Shown here: positions 38,401 through 46,100 of the stretch, piece after piece
How positions within the stretch are numbered: position 1 is the first letter of the stretch
Layout: every line of letters starts with the position of its first letter
Origin: Bimastos eiseni
Taxonomy: Eukaryota > Annelida > Clitellata > Crassiclitellata > Lumbricidae
Direction of reading: 5' to 3'
NCBI GenBank assembly: GCA_959347315.1
Contig: OY365807.1
Coordinates: 10,393,652 to 10,457,651 of the forward strand
DNA length: 64,000 bases
The notes under the pieces: generated by a model
Told to the model about the DNA's origin: nothing
The model's database searches: none
Seen by the model: only the letters and a program-made list of their open reading frames with translations
Program-made: the position numbers and the translations under genes

Positions 38401-38564
38401 TTGAAGAAATAGACAACACCCATTCCGTTGGCATTGACGAACGGGCCATAGGTTTCCTCGTTCAGCTCTTCCGTGTAGATCAGCTTATGCGATAACTGAA
38501 TCAGACTCAGAGCCATCGGAATTAAAACTAGCTCCAACAGGATTGCTGTTTTGAGTAGCTCCAT
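17160..38564 (-). CDS. TXNDC16: TXNDC16/ERp90-like ER thioredoxin-domain protein (20 exons)
   Basis: Luminal ER protein built of thioredoxin-like domains. Exons (- strand, 5' to 3'): 38564-38396, 33660-33578, 32947-32874, 32303-32229, 31443-31322, 30632-30542, 30043-29890, 28998-28838, 28504-28423, 26507-26366, 26193-26023, 24765-24537, 23643-23507, 22746-22662, 22029-21888, 21639-21482, 21035-20933, 19622-19529, 19081-18939, 17426-17160. All phases agree; the total of 2682 nt gives 893 residues (human TXNDC16 is about 825). Evidence for the family: an N-terminal signal sequence, an acidic linker (about 365-400), the module AAVECYDWTDVCAKVGISSY / VSYDG (about 425-518), DNFPVYFSMKKPFLILF (about 645-660) and LPGYNFLKKMDEDAA near the end. 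No CXXC motif is visible. The start is the first ATG after an in-frame TAA. The weakest junction is the donor after 18939 (gtggtc). Confidence 0.9.
18093..18176 (-). CDS. TXNDC16: possible alternative terminal exon B of TXNDC16-like gene
   Basis: A strong acceptor (polypyrimidine ending ttatttacaccag) precedes 27 codons and a stop at 18095-18093. The frame is phase 0, exactly as needed after the exon ending at 18939. It begins TFDLQSFEIRFEDHSDGSIQ, echoing the VFTFD start of exon A, which suggests duplicated last exons. Used as last exon it gives 832 residues, close to the human length. It could also be a decayed duplicate. No transcript evidence is available here. Confidence 0.5.
   Translation of the reverse strand, partial: TFDLQSFEIRFEDHSDGSIQFDSKMMS
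18590..18760 (+). repeat. dispersed repeat copy, related to 22290-22450
   Basis: The intronic segment with gtgtcttcagttttgacttgaat followed by a gtggcttggtggactag-like block resembles 22315-22390 (gagtcttaagcttggacttgaat ... ctaagttggttaatctgatggcggg). The resemblance is partial and the family is not identified; it looks like a retroposon 3' region. Confidence 0.4.
19801..19949. mobile_element. 149-bp palindromic MITE
   Basis: The ends are inverted: gggagccgtccataaatgac on the left, and gggaccatccataaatgac on the other strand at the right. The centre is also palindromic (gtcacaaatgcca ... tggcaaatttgtgac). Sequences with (c/a)(c/g)gtccataaatgac ends are widespread miniature DNA transposons in animals. 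No clear target duplication was found. It is nested inside 19762-20699. Confidence 0.75.
20035..20370. repeat. hairpin-unit repeat, third copy
   Basis: Contains several direct units around taaatagaagttggattgatgaaaag, then the inverted form aacccaacttctatttaacc near 20276. The same units build 40597-41560. Because it lies inside an element with a clean target duplication, it was either carried in that element or inserted into it. Confidence 0.7.
21257..21336. repeat. 4 x 20-bp tandem repeat
   Basis: Four perfect copies of accagcacatttaaagacaa in a TXNDC16-like intron. Confidence 0.97.
22290..22450 (+). repeat. dispersed repeat copy, related to 18590-18760
   Basis: Shares the gtctta(a)gcttggacttgaat block and the following order of motifs with 18590-18760. 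Preceded by a short (taa)n run at about 22214. Family unknown. Confidence 0.4.
24537..24765 (-). CDS. TXNDC16: exon 12 of TXNDC16-like gene: thioredoxin-like domain without CXXC
   Basis: Largest internal exon, 229 nt. With the end of the previous exon it forms a thioredoxin fold: strand MVLFYLS (exon 11), a helix, AAVECYDWTDVCAKVGISSY, then PTVRVYR and the closing YDG motif. In an active protein disulfide isomerase the strand would be followed by WCxxC. Here LSFDVRN follows, so the domain has no redox pair. The two cysteines in ECYDWTDVC occupy the positions of those in the family motif CADWSDVC. Confidence 0.88.
25440..25605 (+). repeat. interspersed repeat ending gtacaataaaaataaagt
   Basis: Second copy of the element at 4380-4576, sharing caaaatgcat, gatgttcccctaataaata, and the end ggtacaataaaaataaagt. 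It abuts an antisense RTE-like LINE fragment. Confidence 0.6.
25606..25810 (-). mobile_element. RTE-like LINE reverse transcriptase fragment
   Basis: On the - strand an open stretch reads NDETTLLAGKKADLENLIRR, then a KRESEKAGLYLNLKKTKIM motif. This is the region just after the catalytic YxDD box of RTE-type reverse transcriptases (ADDTTLLA ... GLKLNxKKTKIM). Only about 65 codons remain, cut by the repeat at 25440-25605. It is a dead fragment in a TXNDC16-like intron. Confidence 0.85.
26690..26808 (-). mobile_element. tRNA-derived SINE-like fragment (family 2)
   Basis: Read on the - strand it gives a tRNA-like head, with a B-box-like caagtttgatacccg followed by tatcccccgtaaggttgact. A related copy on the + strand is at 37783-37870 (caagttcgagacccgtatcc). 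The A box is poor. Confidence 0.5.
26934..26959 (+). repeat. left terminal inverted repeat of mariner
   Basis: 26 bp, exact reverse complement of 28290-28315; preceded by TA. Confidence 0.97.
27129..28196 (+). CDS. mariner transposase, DD37D type, intact
   Basis: A 355-residue DDE transposase that would bind the terminal repeats and move the element by cut-and-paste. It has an N-terminal helix-turn-helix region, then the AT-hook-like RPGSGRPRTA, a second DNA-binding region (QRQIAREIGISQTSVWRIVK), and the catalytic triad: D in IWFTDEK, D in QQDSAPAH, and a third D in SPDLNPVDYKIW. I count 37 residues between the second and third Asp, defining a DD37D (maT-like) mariner. It ends ARGGQFEHKL then TAA. 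I chose the ATG at 27129 (MVFTEEDKQF), which matches the usual mariner N-terminus; an in-frame ATG at 27090 would add 13 residues. There are no frameshifts or stops. Confidence 0.96.
   Translation: MVFTEEDKQFVTFLRKNKKYSAKRFLKKFPDKEWTLGGLNALLSKIDKTGSFHRRPGSGRPRTAATTDNAEKVESLVLSQEDMPQTHRTQRQIAREIGISQTSVWRIVKNDLHLRCLKKRHAQELTAANKQARLTRSRQLLRLYPASLVNFIWFTDEKLFTVAAPSNSQNDRIYVSAGTRKRDVPANRLLRTRPTFSKSLMVPVGVSALGRTNIHFIEPGVKINGQYYRDVRLMQGLLPDIGEITEYFIFQQDSAPAHRARETVALLETETPDFIPPNYWPPNSPDLNPVDYKIWSVMQEKVYRNRIHDVDELRHRIVEVWDEMDQRIIDESVRQWRRRLRACVTARGGQFEHKL
28290..28315 (-). repeat. right terminal inverted repeat of mariner
   Basis: 26 bp, exact reverse complement of the left repeat; followed by TA. 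Confidence 0.97.
28990..29345. repeat. degenerate tandem repeat, about 20-bp unit
   Basis: Repeated variants of gctaagaacagccattatgt follow the exon starting at 28998. About a dozen diverged copies are visible (for example aagaacagccattatgtg, caaagcagccataaggct, caaaacagtcatct). Looser related units continue to about 29610. Confidence 0.8.
30790..31130. repeat. polypyrimidine low-complexity tract
   Basis: About 340 bp of almost uninterrupted C/T-rich sequence (ccct, tccc, cctct motifs) on the + strand, hence purine-rich in the TXNDC16-like pre-mRNA. The long open frames here are Pro/Ser/Leu low-complexity artefacts. Long mirror-like pyrimidine tracts can form triplex DNA; that is inference. 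Confidence 0.85.
31608..31698. repeat. (ATGT)n microsatellite
   Basis: About 90 bp of atgt repeats interrupted by regularly spaced atga units, in an intron of the TXNDC16-like gene. Confidence 0.95.
33212..33410 (+). mobile_element. hAT-like MITE family A, 5' part
   Basis: Begins tagggatgaaccaaaactcgg and continues with ggaactcggctcgg, then ttatttacaaaatgacaatc and aaaaacacaaatact, matching the copy at 56749-57179. It is cut short at about 33410, where a family-B-like sequence starts. Confidence 0.75.
33411..33560 (-). mobile_element. relic of MITE family B
   Basis: tagggaccaaccggagattgc followed by cggacattcacctcggc aligns with the right end of the family B element at 44348, read on the - strand (tagggcataacaggaaatcg ... 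cggacatttgccttggcc). The other end is missing. It stops just before a real coding exon (33578-33660). Confidence 0.55.
33775..33930. repeat. degenerate short repeat (ggtaaggca-like)
   Basis: A run of related decamers such as ggttaggcac, ggtaaagcatgataaggcat and ggtagggcaa in an intron of the TXNDC16-like gene. Confidence 0.75.
34780..34997 (-). mobile_element. tRNA-derived SINE (family 1)
   Basis: On the - strand it begins with a tRNA-like head, with an A-box-like segment near 34970-34990 and a degenerate B box at 34948-34935. It ends with an agttgtattgtattgt simple tail. The same architecture and spacing occur at 47600-47757 and 58076-58284. Confidence 0.7.
35290..35385. repeat. (CAT)n / (CAC)n microsatellite
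   Basis: Interrupted catcatcat and caccaccat repeats in the first intron of the TXNDC16-like gene. Confidence 0.9.
35805..36219 (-). mobile_element. hAT-like MITE family A, full-length copy
   Basis: The right side read on the - strand gives tagagatgaaccaaaactcgg, ggaactcggttccgtcc and attttcttggtactcggcat, matching 56749-57179. The left end is tagggataaaccgagtctg. Total 415 bp. No target duplication is evident. The sequence right of it runs into a (GAT)n tract, 36236-36340. Confidence 0.75.
36236..36340. repeat. (GAT)n / (GAC)n microsatellite
   Basis: Imperfect gatgat and gacaat repeats; the acidic open frame across it is a product of the repeat. Confidence 0.85.
37141..37412. mobile_element. 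GC-rich inverted-repeat element, MITE candidate
   Basis: Inverted ends gctgtcaacgggtaccc (37158 on) and, on the other strand, gctgtcaaaaactgttgaaatgacg leading to a cgggtaccc block. The interior repeats ccgggtaatgaaat and cccgggcaatgaaatcg. It is markedly richer in C and G than its surroundings. No target duplication was found. Confidence 0.5.
37783..37870 (+). mobile_element. tRNA-derived SINE-like fragment (family 2)
   Basis: actgaggaatcaagttcgag followed by acccgtatcctccctaaggc matches, on the same sense, the reverse complement of 26690-26808. It includes a B-box-like agttcgagacc. Confidence 0.5.
38396..38564 (-). CDS. TXNDC16: exon 1 of TXNDC16-like gene: signal peptide
   Basis: Starts MELLKTAILLELVLIPMALS, a hydrophobic ER-targeting signal, and runs to YFFKTG. 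It ends with one base of a codon at donor cag|gttttg, completed by exon 33660. The ATG is followed by G (Kozak +4), and an in-frame TAA lies a few codons upstream. The following 4.7-kb intron is the longest of the gene and is full of MITEs and SINEs. Confidence 0.85.
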
Positions 38565-39483
38565 CTCGCAGCTCCTAGAACTTTAAAGGCTTTATAAAGA
38601 CCGATTATGCGCCCAACATCCAACGCTTCTCACCACGGCTTTCGTCAACCTTTCGGTGTCTTCAGCAGCCGCGCTGCATTGTATATTCCCCAACATAGAC
38701 TATCATTTGTGAGTCTGTCTATGAAACGTCATAATGTTATCAGCAGATCAACTCCAACGCACCCGATGATTGCAGAATGGGTCGACTATTGCATCAAGTA
38801 ACTAAGTATGAAAAGCAATCAAATGCAATATTCAAAATTTTTATAGAACCATTTTAATTATGCTCAGCCATGAGTAGGCTGCTCTAGCTCGGCAATTAAT
38901 TGGTTTCGGTCGTAAGCACAGAGATTTATTATGTAGCCTCACTGGCCGGACTGGACTGTCTTCAAAACTCGCAGCAGCACGTGCGTGCACTCCGTGCAGG
39001 CCTACTCAGACCACTCATTTCTTGGTATCATTCTCCTTAGCTAAGCTAGTTCCCTACGATTAATTCTATAGTAAAAGCGTATAGTTGAAGATGTGTGTGA
39101 AAAACGTTGTCGACAGAGACACTGCAAAGTTTGGAATCTCACTATAAAGATTCGATTTTGTTGATGTTATTACAAGTCCTAGGCCTACTGTTAAAAATAA
39201 ACAAATGCTCGCTTCCTGAGTTTATACCTGATCATTTTTTTAGAATTGTGAACTATTGGCAGTACAAATTAAATTATAATGAAGATATAAGTAAATGAAA
39301 CCTTCCATGGCAAGTTGGCAACAACTTAAATGCGCAATATTGGACTGAATTATAGTTTATTCCGTCAATCCCGTGCATTTAAAGTCGGTCTACAGTCAGA
39401 GTAATCTAGGGAGACTATTTCTGGGTTGTTTTATAAGAAAATATTGATTTTTTTTCGCATAAATTCACAACTAAGTGACAATT

Positions 39484-39595
39484 AGGCTTGGGCAAAATCG
39501 TTTACTATTCGATTCATCGAACTAATCGATTAATTGACTCCTACTAATCGCGATTAGTAATAATCATTGAACTGTCACTAATCGCCCAGGCCTAC
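39484..39595. mobile_element. short hAT-like MITE candidate
   Basis: Ends taggcttgggc and, inverted, taggcctgggc. The interior is made of cgattaatcg-like palindromes. No target duplication was found. Confidence 0.5.
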
Positions 39596-39599
39596 TTAA

Positions 39600-39747
39600 T
39601 ATGCACAGATGCGGAGTATTTATAATAACTAGGCGGATGCAATAACTGTTCTATAACGTCAGCGGCCGCACGATATTTACACTCAATGACGTTGTAGAAC
39701 ATGTTGCATCAGCTTAGTTAAAAATAAATACTCTGCATCTATGCATA
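39600..39747. repeat. 148-bp near-perfect hairpin (foldback element)
   Basis: The arms 39600-39661 and 39687-39747 are about 62 nt each and mostly complementary (left tatgcacagatgcggagtat ... ctataacgtca; right, inverted, tatgcatagatgcagagtat ... ctacaacgtca). The loop is 25 bp and includes gcggccgc. Probably a MITE; it lies about 270 bp upstream of the SLC5 start codon. Confidence 0.88.
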
Positions 39748-40019
39748 CTAACGCCAGGATTGCCTAATTTTCATGGAAATTTACTAGGTCCTCGTGGTCC
39801 TCGTGGGTGGAAAACTACAACGCTGGGGCTTCTAGAAGATAATTACTAGACGGCCGGTACACGAAACGTCTAGTCGTACATGCGGTTTTTGCTTACGACC
39901 GGGAGATGCGTTTTTTGTCGGTCGAGCGCTAATCGTGGGATCGATCCTGAGGGGATAGATTGAGATTTGTGGTGTAATCCGTACTGGTTTGATCCATGTA
40001 ACAGGCCGTGTTAATACTC

Positions 40020-40100
40020 ATGGCGAATACTAAGCTGGAAGTCTGGGACTTTGTGGCCGTTGGGTGTTACTTTGCCGCCGTTCTCGGAGCTGGCCTATAC
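40020..40100 (+). CDS. SLC5 exon 1
   Basis: 27 codons, [20 protein letters not shown]..., an N-terminal tail and the first hydrophobic segment. Donor gtgagt, followed by a 13.7-kb intron. Confidence 0.88.
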
Positions 40101-43100
40101 GTGAGTATTTTTTATTAGTGAAATTGGCGCAAGAAATATTTCGATGTGTTTTTTAATGCTTTGTGTACTATGTCATGGTAAAGACTTTTTAAAGTAAGTA
40201 TATTCGTTATTGAACCAACTGCTTATCCGCACTCTGGTGTACAATACATTTTAAAGTACAACATTCTAATTAAACAATAGAAAAATTATTTCCACTCTAG
40301 ATTATTGTCTGCAACATACATGCAGTTGTGGGGATTAGCAGATCTTCTTTAAAATAGCAATACATTAATTTTAATAACACAACGTTCTCATTAAAAAGGA
40401 TTTTCGCTCAAGATTGAAGTTATCAATCAAGAAGTTATCAAGAAGTTATCTGCCCAAGAATCCAAGATGGAAAGTGTTGATTCGGGTTATGCTGTGCTAT
40501 ATAAACGTGGACTAAACTAGCATAATCGACTCGGAAATACGGAAACCAAGAAAACATTAGCTATTTTTTATTACTGGTTTCTCGAAGTGTAAAAGCCCCT
40601 ATAATTATGCAAACAGTACGGCCACCATCAAATGCTCTGAAACAGAGTGCCCCTAACTACAGCACACATCCCATAATGCAACACACTAAGTAGGTAAGTA
40701 ATCAAGATGACTGACGTCAAAAGTTAATCATTTCTTGCTACAAAATCAATGTTTATTAATTTATAGATTTCTGAAAAGAATGCCTGCTTAAATATAAAGT
40801 GGATTGATAGAATCATTCTTGTTTAAATAGTAGATGGCATGATGAAAGTTTTTTTGCCTAAATTGCACCTGCATTGATGAAAATAATAATGAGTGCAATT
40901 ATTTAAATCAATCCAGGTCTACTTGCACTATTAAATAGTTTGATTAGTCCAACTTCTATTTAGGCAAGAATTCTTTTCACCAATCCAACTTCCACTTAAG
41001 TAAGAATTCTTTACATCAATTTTATGGCGCAAAAATGATTCAGTTATTCAATTTTTCGTCTTTATTACTTACTTACTTAATGCATTGAATTATGGGATGT
41101 GTGCGGTAGTAATGGGTGCCTTGTTTCAGTGCATTTGAGTGCGGCTATGTTGTTTACATGTTCAGGCTCTTAGTTATCTGTATTACTGATGTTGGATTTA
41201 TGAATTTGGAATGCTTGCTTAAATAGAAGCCGGATTGATCAATGGGATAATTTATGTTTAAATTGAGGTAGCACTGATGAGATTTCTTGCATAAGTAGAA
41301 GCTGGATTGATGCAAATAATAGGCACAACTATTTTCATCATCCCATAATTTGATAAAAAAAAGTTCAACTTCTATTTTAGCAAGTGTTCTTTCTGCCAAT
41401 CAACCTCCATTTAAGTAATTATTCTTTGCATCAATTTTATAAAAGAATAACTGATCTATTAGATTTTTTCTTGATTACTTACTTAATGGGTGCTTTGCAT
41501 TATGGAATGTGTGTGGTAATTAGGAGGGTTCTATTTTAGCACATTTAGGGGGCCATATTGTTTATATATATATATATATATATATATAGGCTCCTAACCT
41601 ATGAGATTACCATATTATTTATTTAATGCCAGAAAAATATTTTTAAGGTAGTCATAATTCCTGCAATTGAAGGAATAATCTACATTTGACACTTGTCATT
41701 AAATTGCAAAGAAGGCAATTTAAAAAATATTGACTCATTGGCACCAGAATAAAGATATATGATGCATGCTGAGCTGTATTGTACACAACAAGAGCATTGC
41801 CTTTTCGTAATTTTTAGATCCGTTTACATGCGTAGGGAGACTTCTGGCTGTCCGTTTGTCTGTGTGTATGTCTCTTCGTCAGTCTGTGTGTCTGACATAT
41901 CTCTGTCTATACGTCTGTGTAAATAGCTAGTCGATCATACCCAATACATTGCAGCATAGAATGATTCATGAAAAAATAAATATATATAAACTTATATGCA
42001 CAACCATGCAGTGGCATGAATATACGAACAAAATTAAGCATGTAAATCTGTCTTTCAAATGTATAAATGCAATAGCAATTATGCTACCTTGGCAATGTCA
42101 ATCCATCTATAAAATTGCTATACCCATGAAGTCAACTGGCTGACCCTCTGTTTGCTCTTTTTTCTGTCTATCTGTATGTCCGTCCTTCTGTCTGTGCCTG
42201 TGTATGTCTGTCTCTGTCTGTTTGTATGTCTACATCTAGTTACCAATATATTGCAAAGTCAAAGTATTCATCAAATTTCACATATTTAACTATTATTGCA
42301 ATCAACATTCATATTTAGCATTTATGCATGGCCCCTGCAGCAGTATGCATTTTATGGTTTATCAGTCCTGCAAATTCGCAAGGGCCATTGATACTAACTT
42401 TCATTATCATACTTGCCTAACAAATTGTTTTACTGGAGGTCTATATAACCAACTCTTGTTGCCCTACTTTACCAAAAGTTGAGATTGCCTGGGTGAATAT
42501 AAATGTTGATATTTCATTCTATTTATTTTGCTTGCTGATAATACTAAGTCGTGATATGTATTAAGTAGACATGAAACAAATGTGAACTGGACAGTTTAAT
42601 TTGAACATTATTTAGACTGTCTGTGTGAAATTTGTGTGGCTGTATTTGGTTGCATAAGACATTGGTGAAGAGCGAGAGGAATACCAAGAGAGCCAGAGAG
42701 GAAGCCAGACAGCTGCATTTCTTTGCGTGGTTCCCAATCTTTTCAATGCCTACACCCCTAGGAAATGTTTGAAACATCGTTCATACTCCCTACAAAAATT
42801 CTATCAATTTGAGAACACATACATGAAATTGTTACTTTTTGAACCACTAAAGTATTGAAACTTGTTCTTACAAGTCTTAGGCTTGCAGGTTCTCAATGTT
42901 GCATAGAAATTAACTTGTCATCATACAGTCTTACCCATACTTATCGTATGATGATTCTAGGACGTTTCATCACTGGACAGTTCATCATAGGACGTTACTG
43001 TTCATCATAGGACGTTTCATCAAAAGGCGTTTCATCATGAATAATTAATGTTTTATTGCTTCACTACTTCCTAACAATATAATTTTTCAATACTTTAGTT

Positions 43101-46100
43101 GCTAATTAAGAATTATTTAGCTGAAGTAGAGACAGACTAATCGTCGGGTGATGAAATGTCGGCATACCCATATTTTATGTAACTGCTGGGATTCCCATCT
43201 GGGGAATTACCTCGTCATAATTACAGCTCTCTTATAGAGACTGACATTTGCTCTACATCCAATGGTTACCTCTTCCAGTTTGTCTATGGCTCCTAAAATG
43301 ATTTTTAGTCACTGGTGTAAGCACAAGTTTCATACTTTTAAAAGTAAATAAAATGCCATGACAAGACATTATATAATGTTGATGCATTAATTACACATCG
43401 TATAATGTGTCGTCATGGCATTCATGAGTTTGGGAAGCCCTGTTGTGGGTATTTAAATCTGGACTTTGATTTATGCTTGTTTCATGTGCTCACTTGTAGA
43501 CTAGCTGCATGCGTACAGCTTAGTCAGGCCCTCAGACAATGCATACACAGAGATATGGAAGTAAGGAAGTGGTGACATTTTAACATGTTATTGAATGGCT
43601 AGTGACAGACAGACACAATCTATCTGCCAGTCTGAAAGGGTTAAGATACCAGCCCTTGAGATTGAGGAGAGACAGAGAGAATGGCAGACAGACAGACAGA
43701 GAAATATGGACAGACATCTAGATAGACAGACAGAGAAAAATGGACTAAGAAACTCAAGCTAATTATAGACAAGAGAGATTTAAGTCAACAGTTAAAGTTA
43801 TTTCTTCCAAAGTAGCAGTGCAGCAGGATGTAAAATCCAACAGAGTTGTTTACTGGCCTTGTCTACAACAGCTATTTAATATTTTTATAATTGCTTGTGA
43901 TTTGTACGAGTTGAAATCATTAAAGTGTTGAGTGCTACCTAGGGCATAGCCGAGTAGACCATTTCCACCGGGTACTGAATCCAAGTATCTGGATGCGTTA
44001 TTTGCTGGATCCGGGTACGAACCGAATAGTAGAACCACTTGGCAACTCTGGCCCAGCGAGTACCAGCCGCAGACGAAGCAGATAATTTTTTCTTTCATCA
44101 CTTTCACAATATCACGTAATGGAAAATTATCAAAATAAATGTTTGTGCCTGTAATAATTACTAATACGGTTATAAATTTTAATATTCATTTTTACATGGT
44201 TAAATGTTTGTAAAACGGTTATTGAGTTAAATTTTTTTGTGACTATTTGTGAGTGTAATATTTGCTAAGGCGAATGCTTCCAAATAGTCCCAAGAAATGG
44301 GATATTCGGCCAAGGCAAATGTCCGGGGCGATTTCCTGTTATGCCCTAGTGCTACCCAATACCTTTGGAATTTATTTATCACTTTTTAAGAGCCTCACAT
44401 GACCACCTGTTCAAAATCTCCTATCATTAAGACAAATTTTATTAAATTTTATCATGACATTTGCTGAAATTTCCTAAACAATTGAAATTTTTGGAGCACT
44501 AGCAGAATTGTAATTATAAACAGTGCTCAGCTACAATAATAGTAATAACAATGATGATACTTTAACCTCTAAAGTGCTACATCTGGTAGCCACATAATAT
44601 AACCAAATTAATGTGAAATCCATTTGAATCAACCATGTTCATTTGGAATTTGTGTTATATAATAAACATGTGATAATGAGTCATCATTATCACATGTTTG
44701 TTGTGATTGTCCACCAAGGTCCACTCAGACTCTTTTTATGCTGGTCTTTAAACTGTTATTTTTAGCCGTGCACTGGTTGGCAGCACTCATTAGTAGTAGT
44801 CTTGAAGGAGTGCTATATAAATTTTCGTAATGAATGAATGAATCAATGTATGAAGATTTTATGAAGATTTAAGCACCCTTGTAGCGATATGGCTGTGTTA
44901 CGGCGCTTTAGAAATCGTCCGTTTAATAATTGAAGTGTACTTGCTTTATTTTTACTGAAATTGCACCTTTCTCCACATAATCCAGGCAGATTATAGTTTG
45001 AAAAAGGAAAAGGTTTACGGATAAGACCAGATCCTGCTTATCTACTCAACTTGATCGTGCAAATACGAAATGTGTTACCTAACGAAGTGGATACAAGCAT
45101 AATGGATTGTTTTGTTCAGCCGCTCGTGAGGACGGCCAGATCAGTGGTTGCGATGATAACCCCAGTAAAGTAAACGAATGTGATGACAGCAATAGAGAGT
45201 GTTAGCTTCAGCCTATCTATCAGCTCAAATTATTTGTTTACTTTACAATCCTCTTTAAATTTAGATGGGATAATTAATACCTAGCAAAATGGCCATGTTG
45301 ACCCAGACCGAAAATTGGTTCATCTATTTAATACTACATACTTTTGACCTTGAAATTACCTTATATCATGTCAGCCATTGACTACTGGGTAGTGTGCTTA
45401 AATGTATCCCTTACTGGTCCGAGCAAAGAGATCAAAGACTCGCCCAAAAAAATAGAACAGTATTTTGTCTGTGCAGTGGTCATTTTCCCATTATTCTAAC
45501 CTTTTGACATTGAAACGACCTTGTTTTAAAGTAGCCTTTGACTACAGTGTTTTCTCGAATGTAGCTAATGATGACATGAGCTAACAGATAAAAGAATTGC
45601 CAATATAAAATAATATTTGCATAATTTATGGCCATTTTCTTTTATGTGTTGGCCTTTTGATCTTTAGGGCTATTTTGAAGTCAATTCCTGGGGGTGACCC
45701 TGTGGTCGGATTTTGTGTCATTCCATTATGTTGCTCATCAATGAATTCGTAGCAGGAAACCCTTAGAAAGCTTCTGGAGTAATTTTGCCTAGGTTCACCA
45801 TATTTTGAGCTAGATTGCCTGGTCTAACATTCTGTTGTTCCATATGATGTTTAATGCTTGTATGAAGTCTAGGAGGTCAATGAAGACCTTCTGTTTATGT
45901 TTAATTCTTAGGTCTCTTTCTAATTTTCAGTGCTAGCTGGTTAGTTGTGCTTCTTCCTGGTCTGAAGCTTCCATGTGCTCTCCCAAGTTATTGTTTGGTT
46001 CTGTTTGTATCATTCTGGTGAAACCTTCCTGAAAATTTTCATAGGTAGGACCTTTGTAAAGTTGCAGTTTTGCATACCCCACTTTGATTTTGAGATTGTT

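Larger units (their letters stand above)
38565..40019. promoter_or_regulatory. divergent intergenic region between TXNDC16-like and SLC5 genes
   Basis: 1455 bp separate the two start codons, so both promoters should be here. On the TXNDC16 side there is a TATA-like tttataaag on the - strand at about 38590-38600, and an ERSE-like ccaac-N8-ccacg at 38620-38637 (consensus ccaat-N9-ccacg). On the SLC5 side, about 39880-40080 is relatively CpG-rich. Between them lie a 112-bp candidate MITE and a 148-bp hairpin. No promoter element has been proven. Confidence 0.45.

Noticed and set aside
45340..45720. Diverged ccttttgac-type blocks as a possible regulatory array
   Set aside because: Only two to three poor copies; too weak to list as more than intron content.
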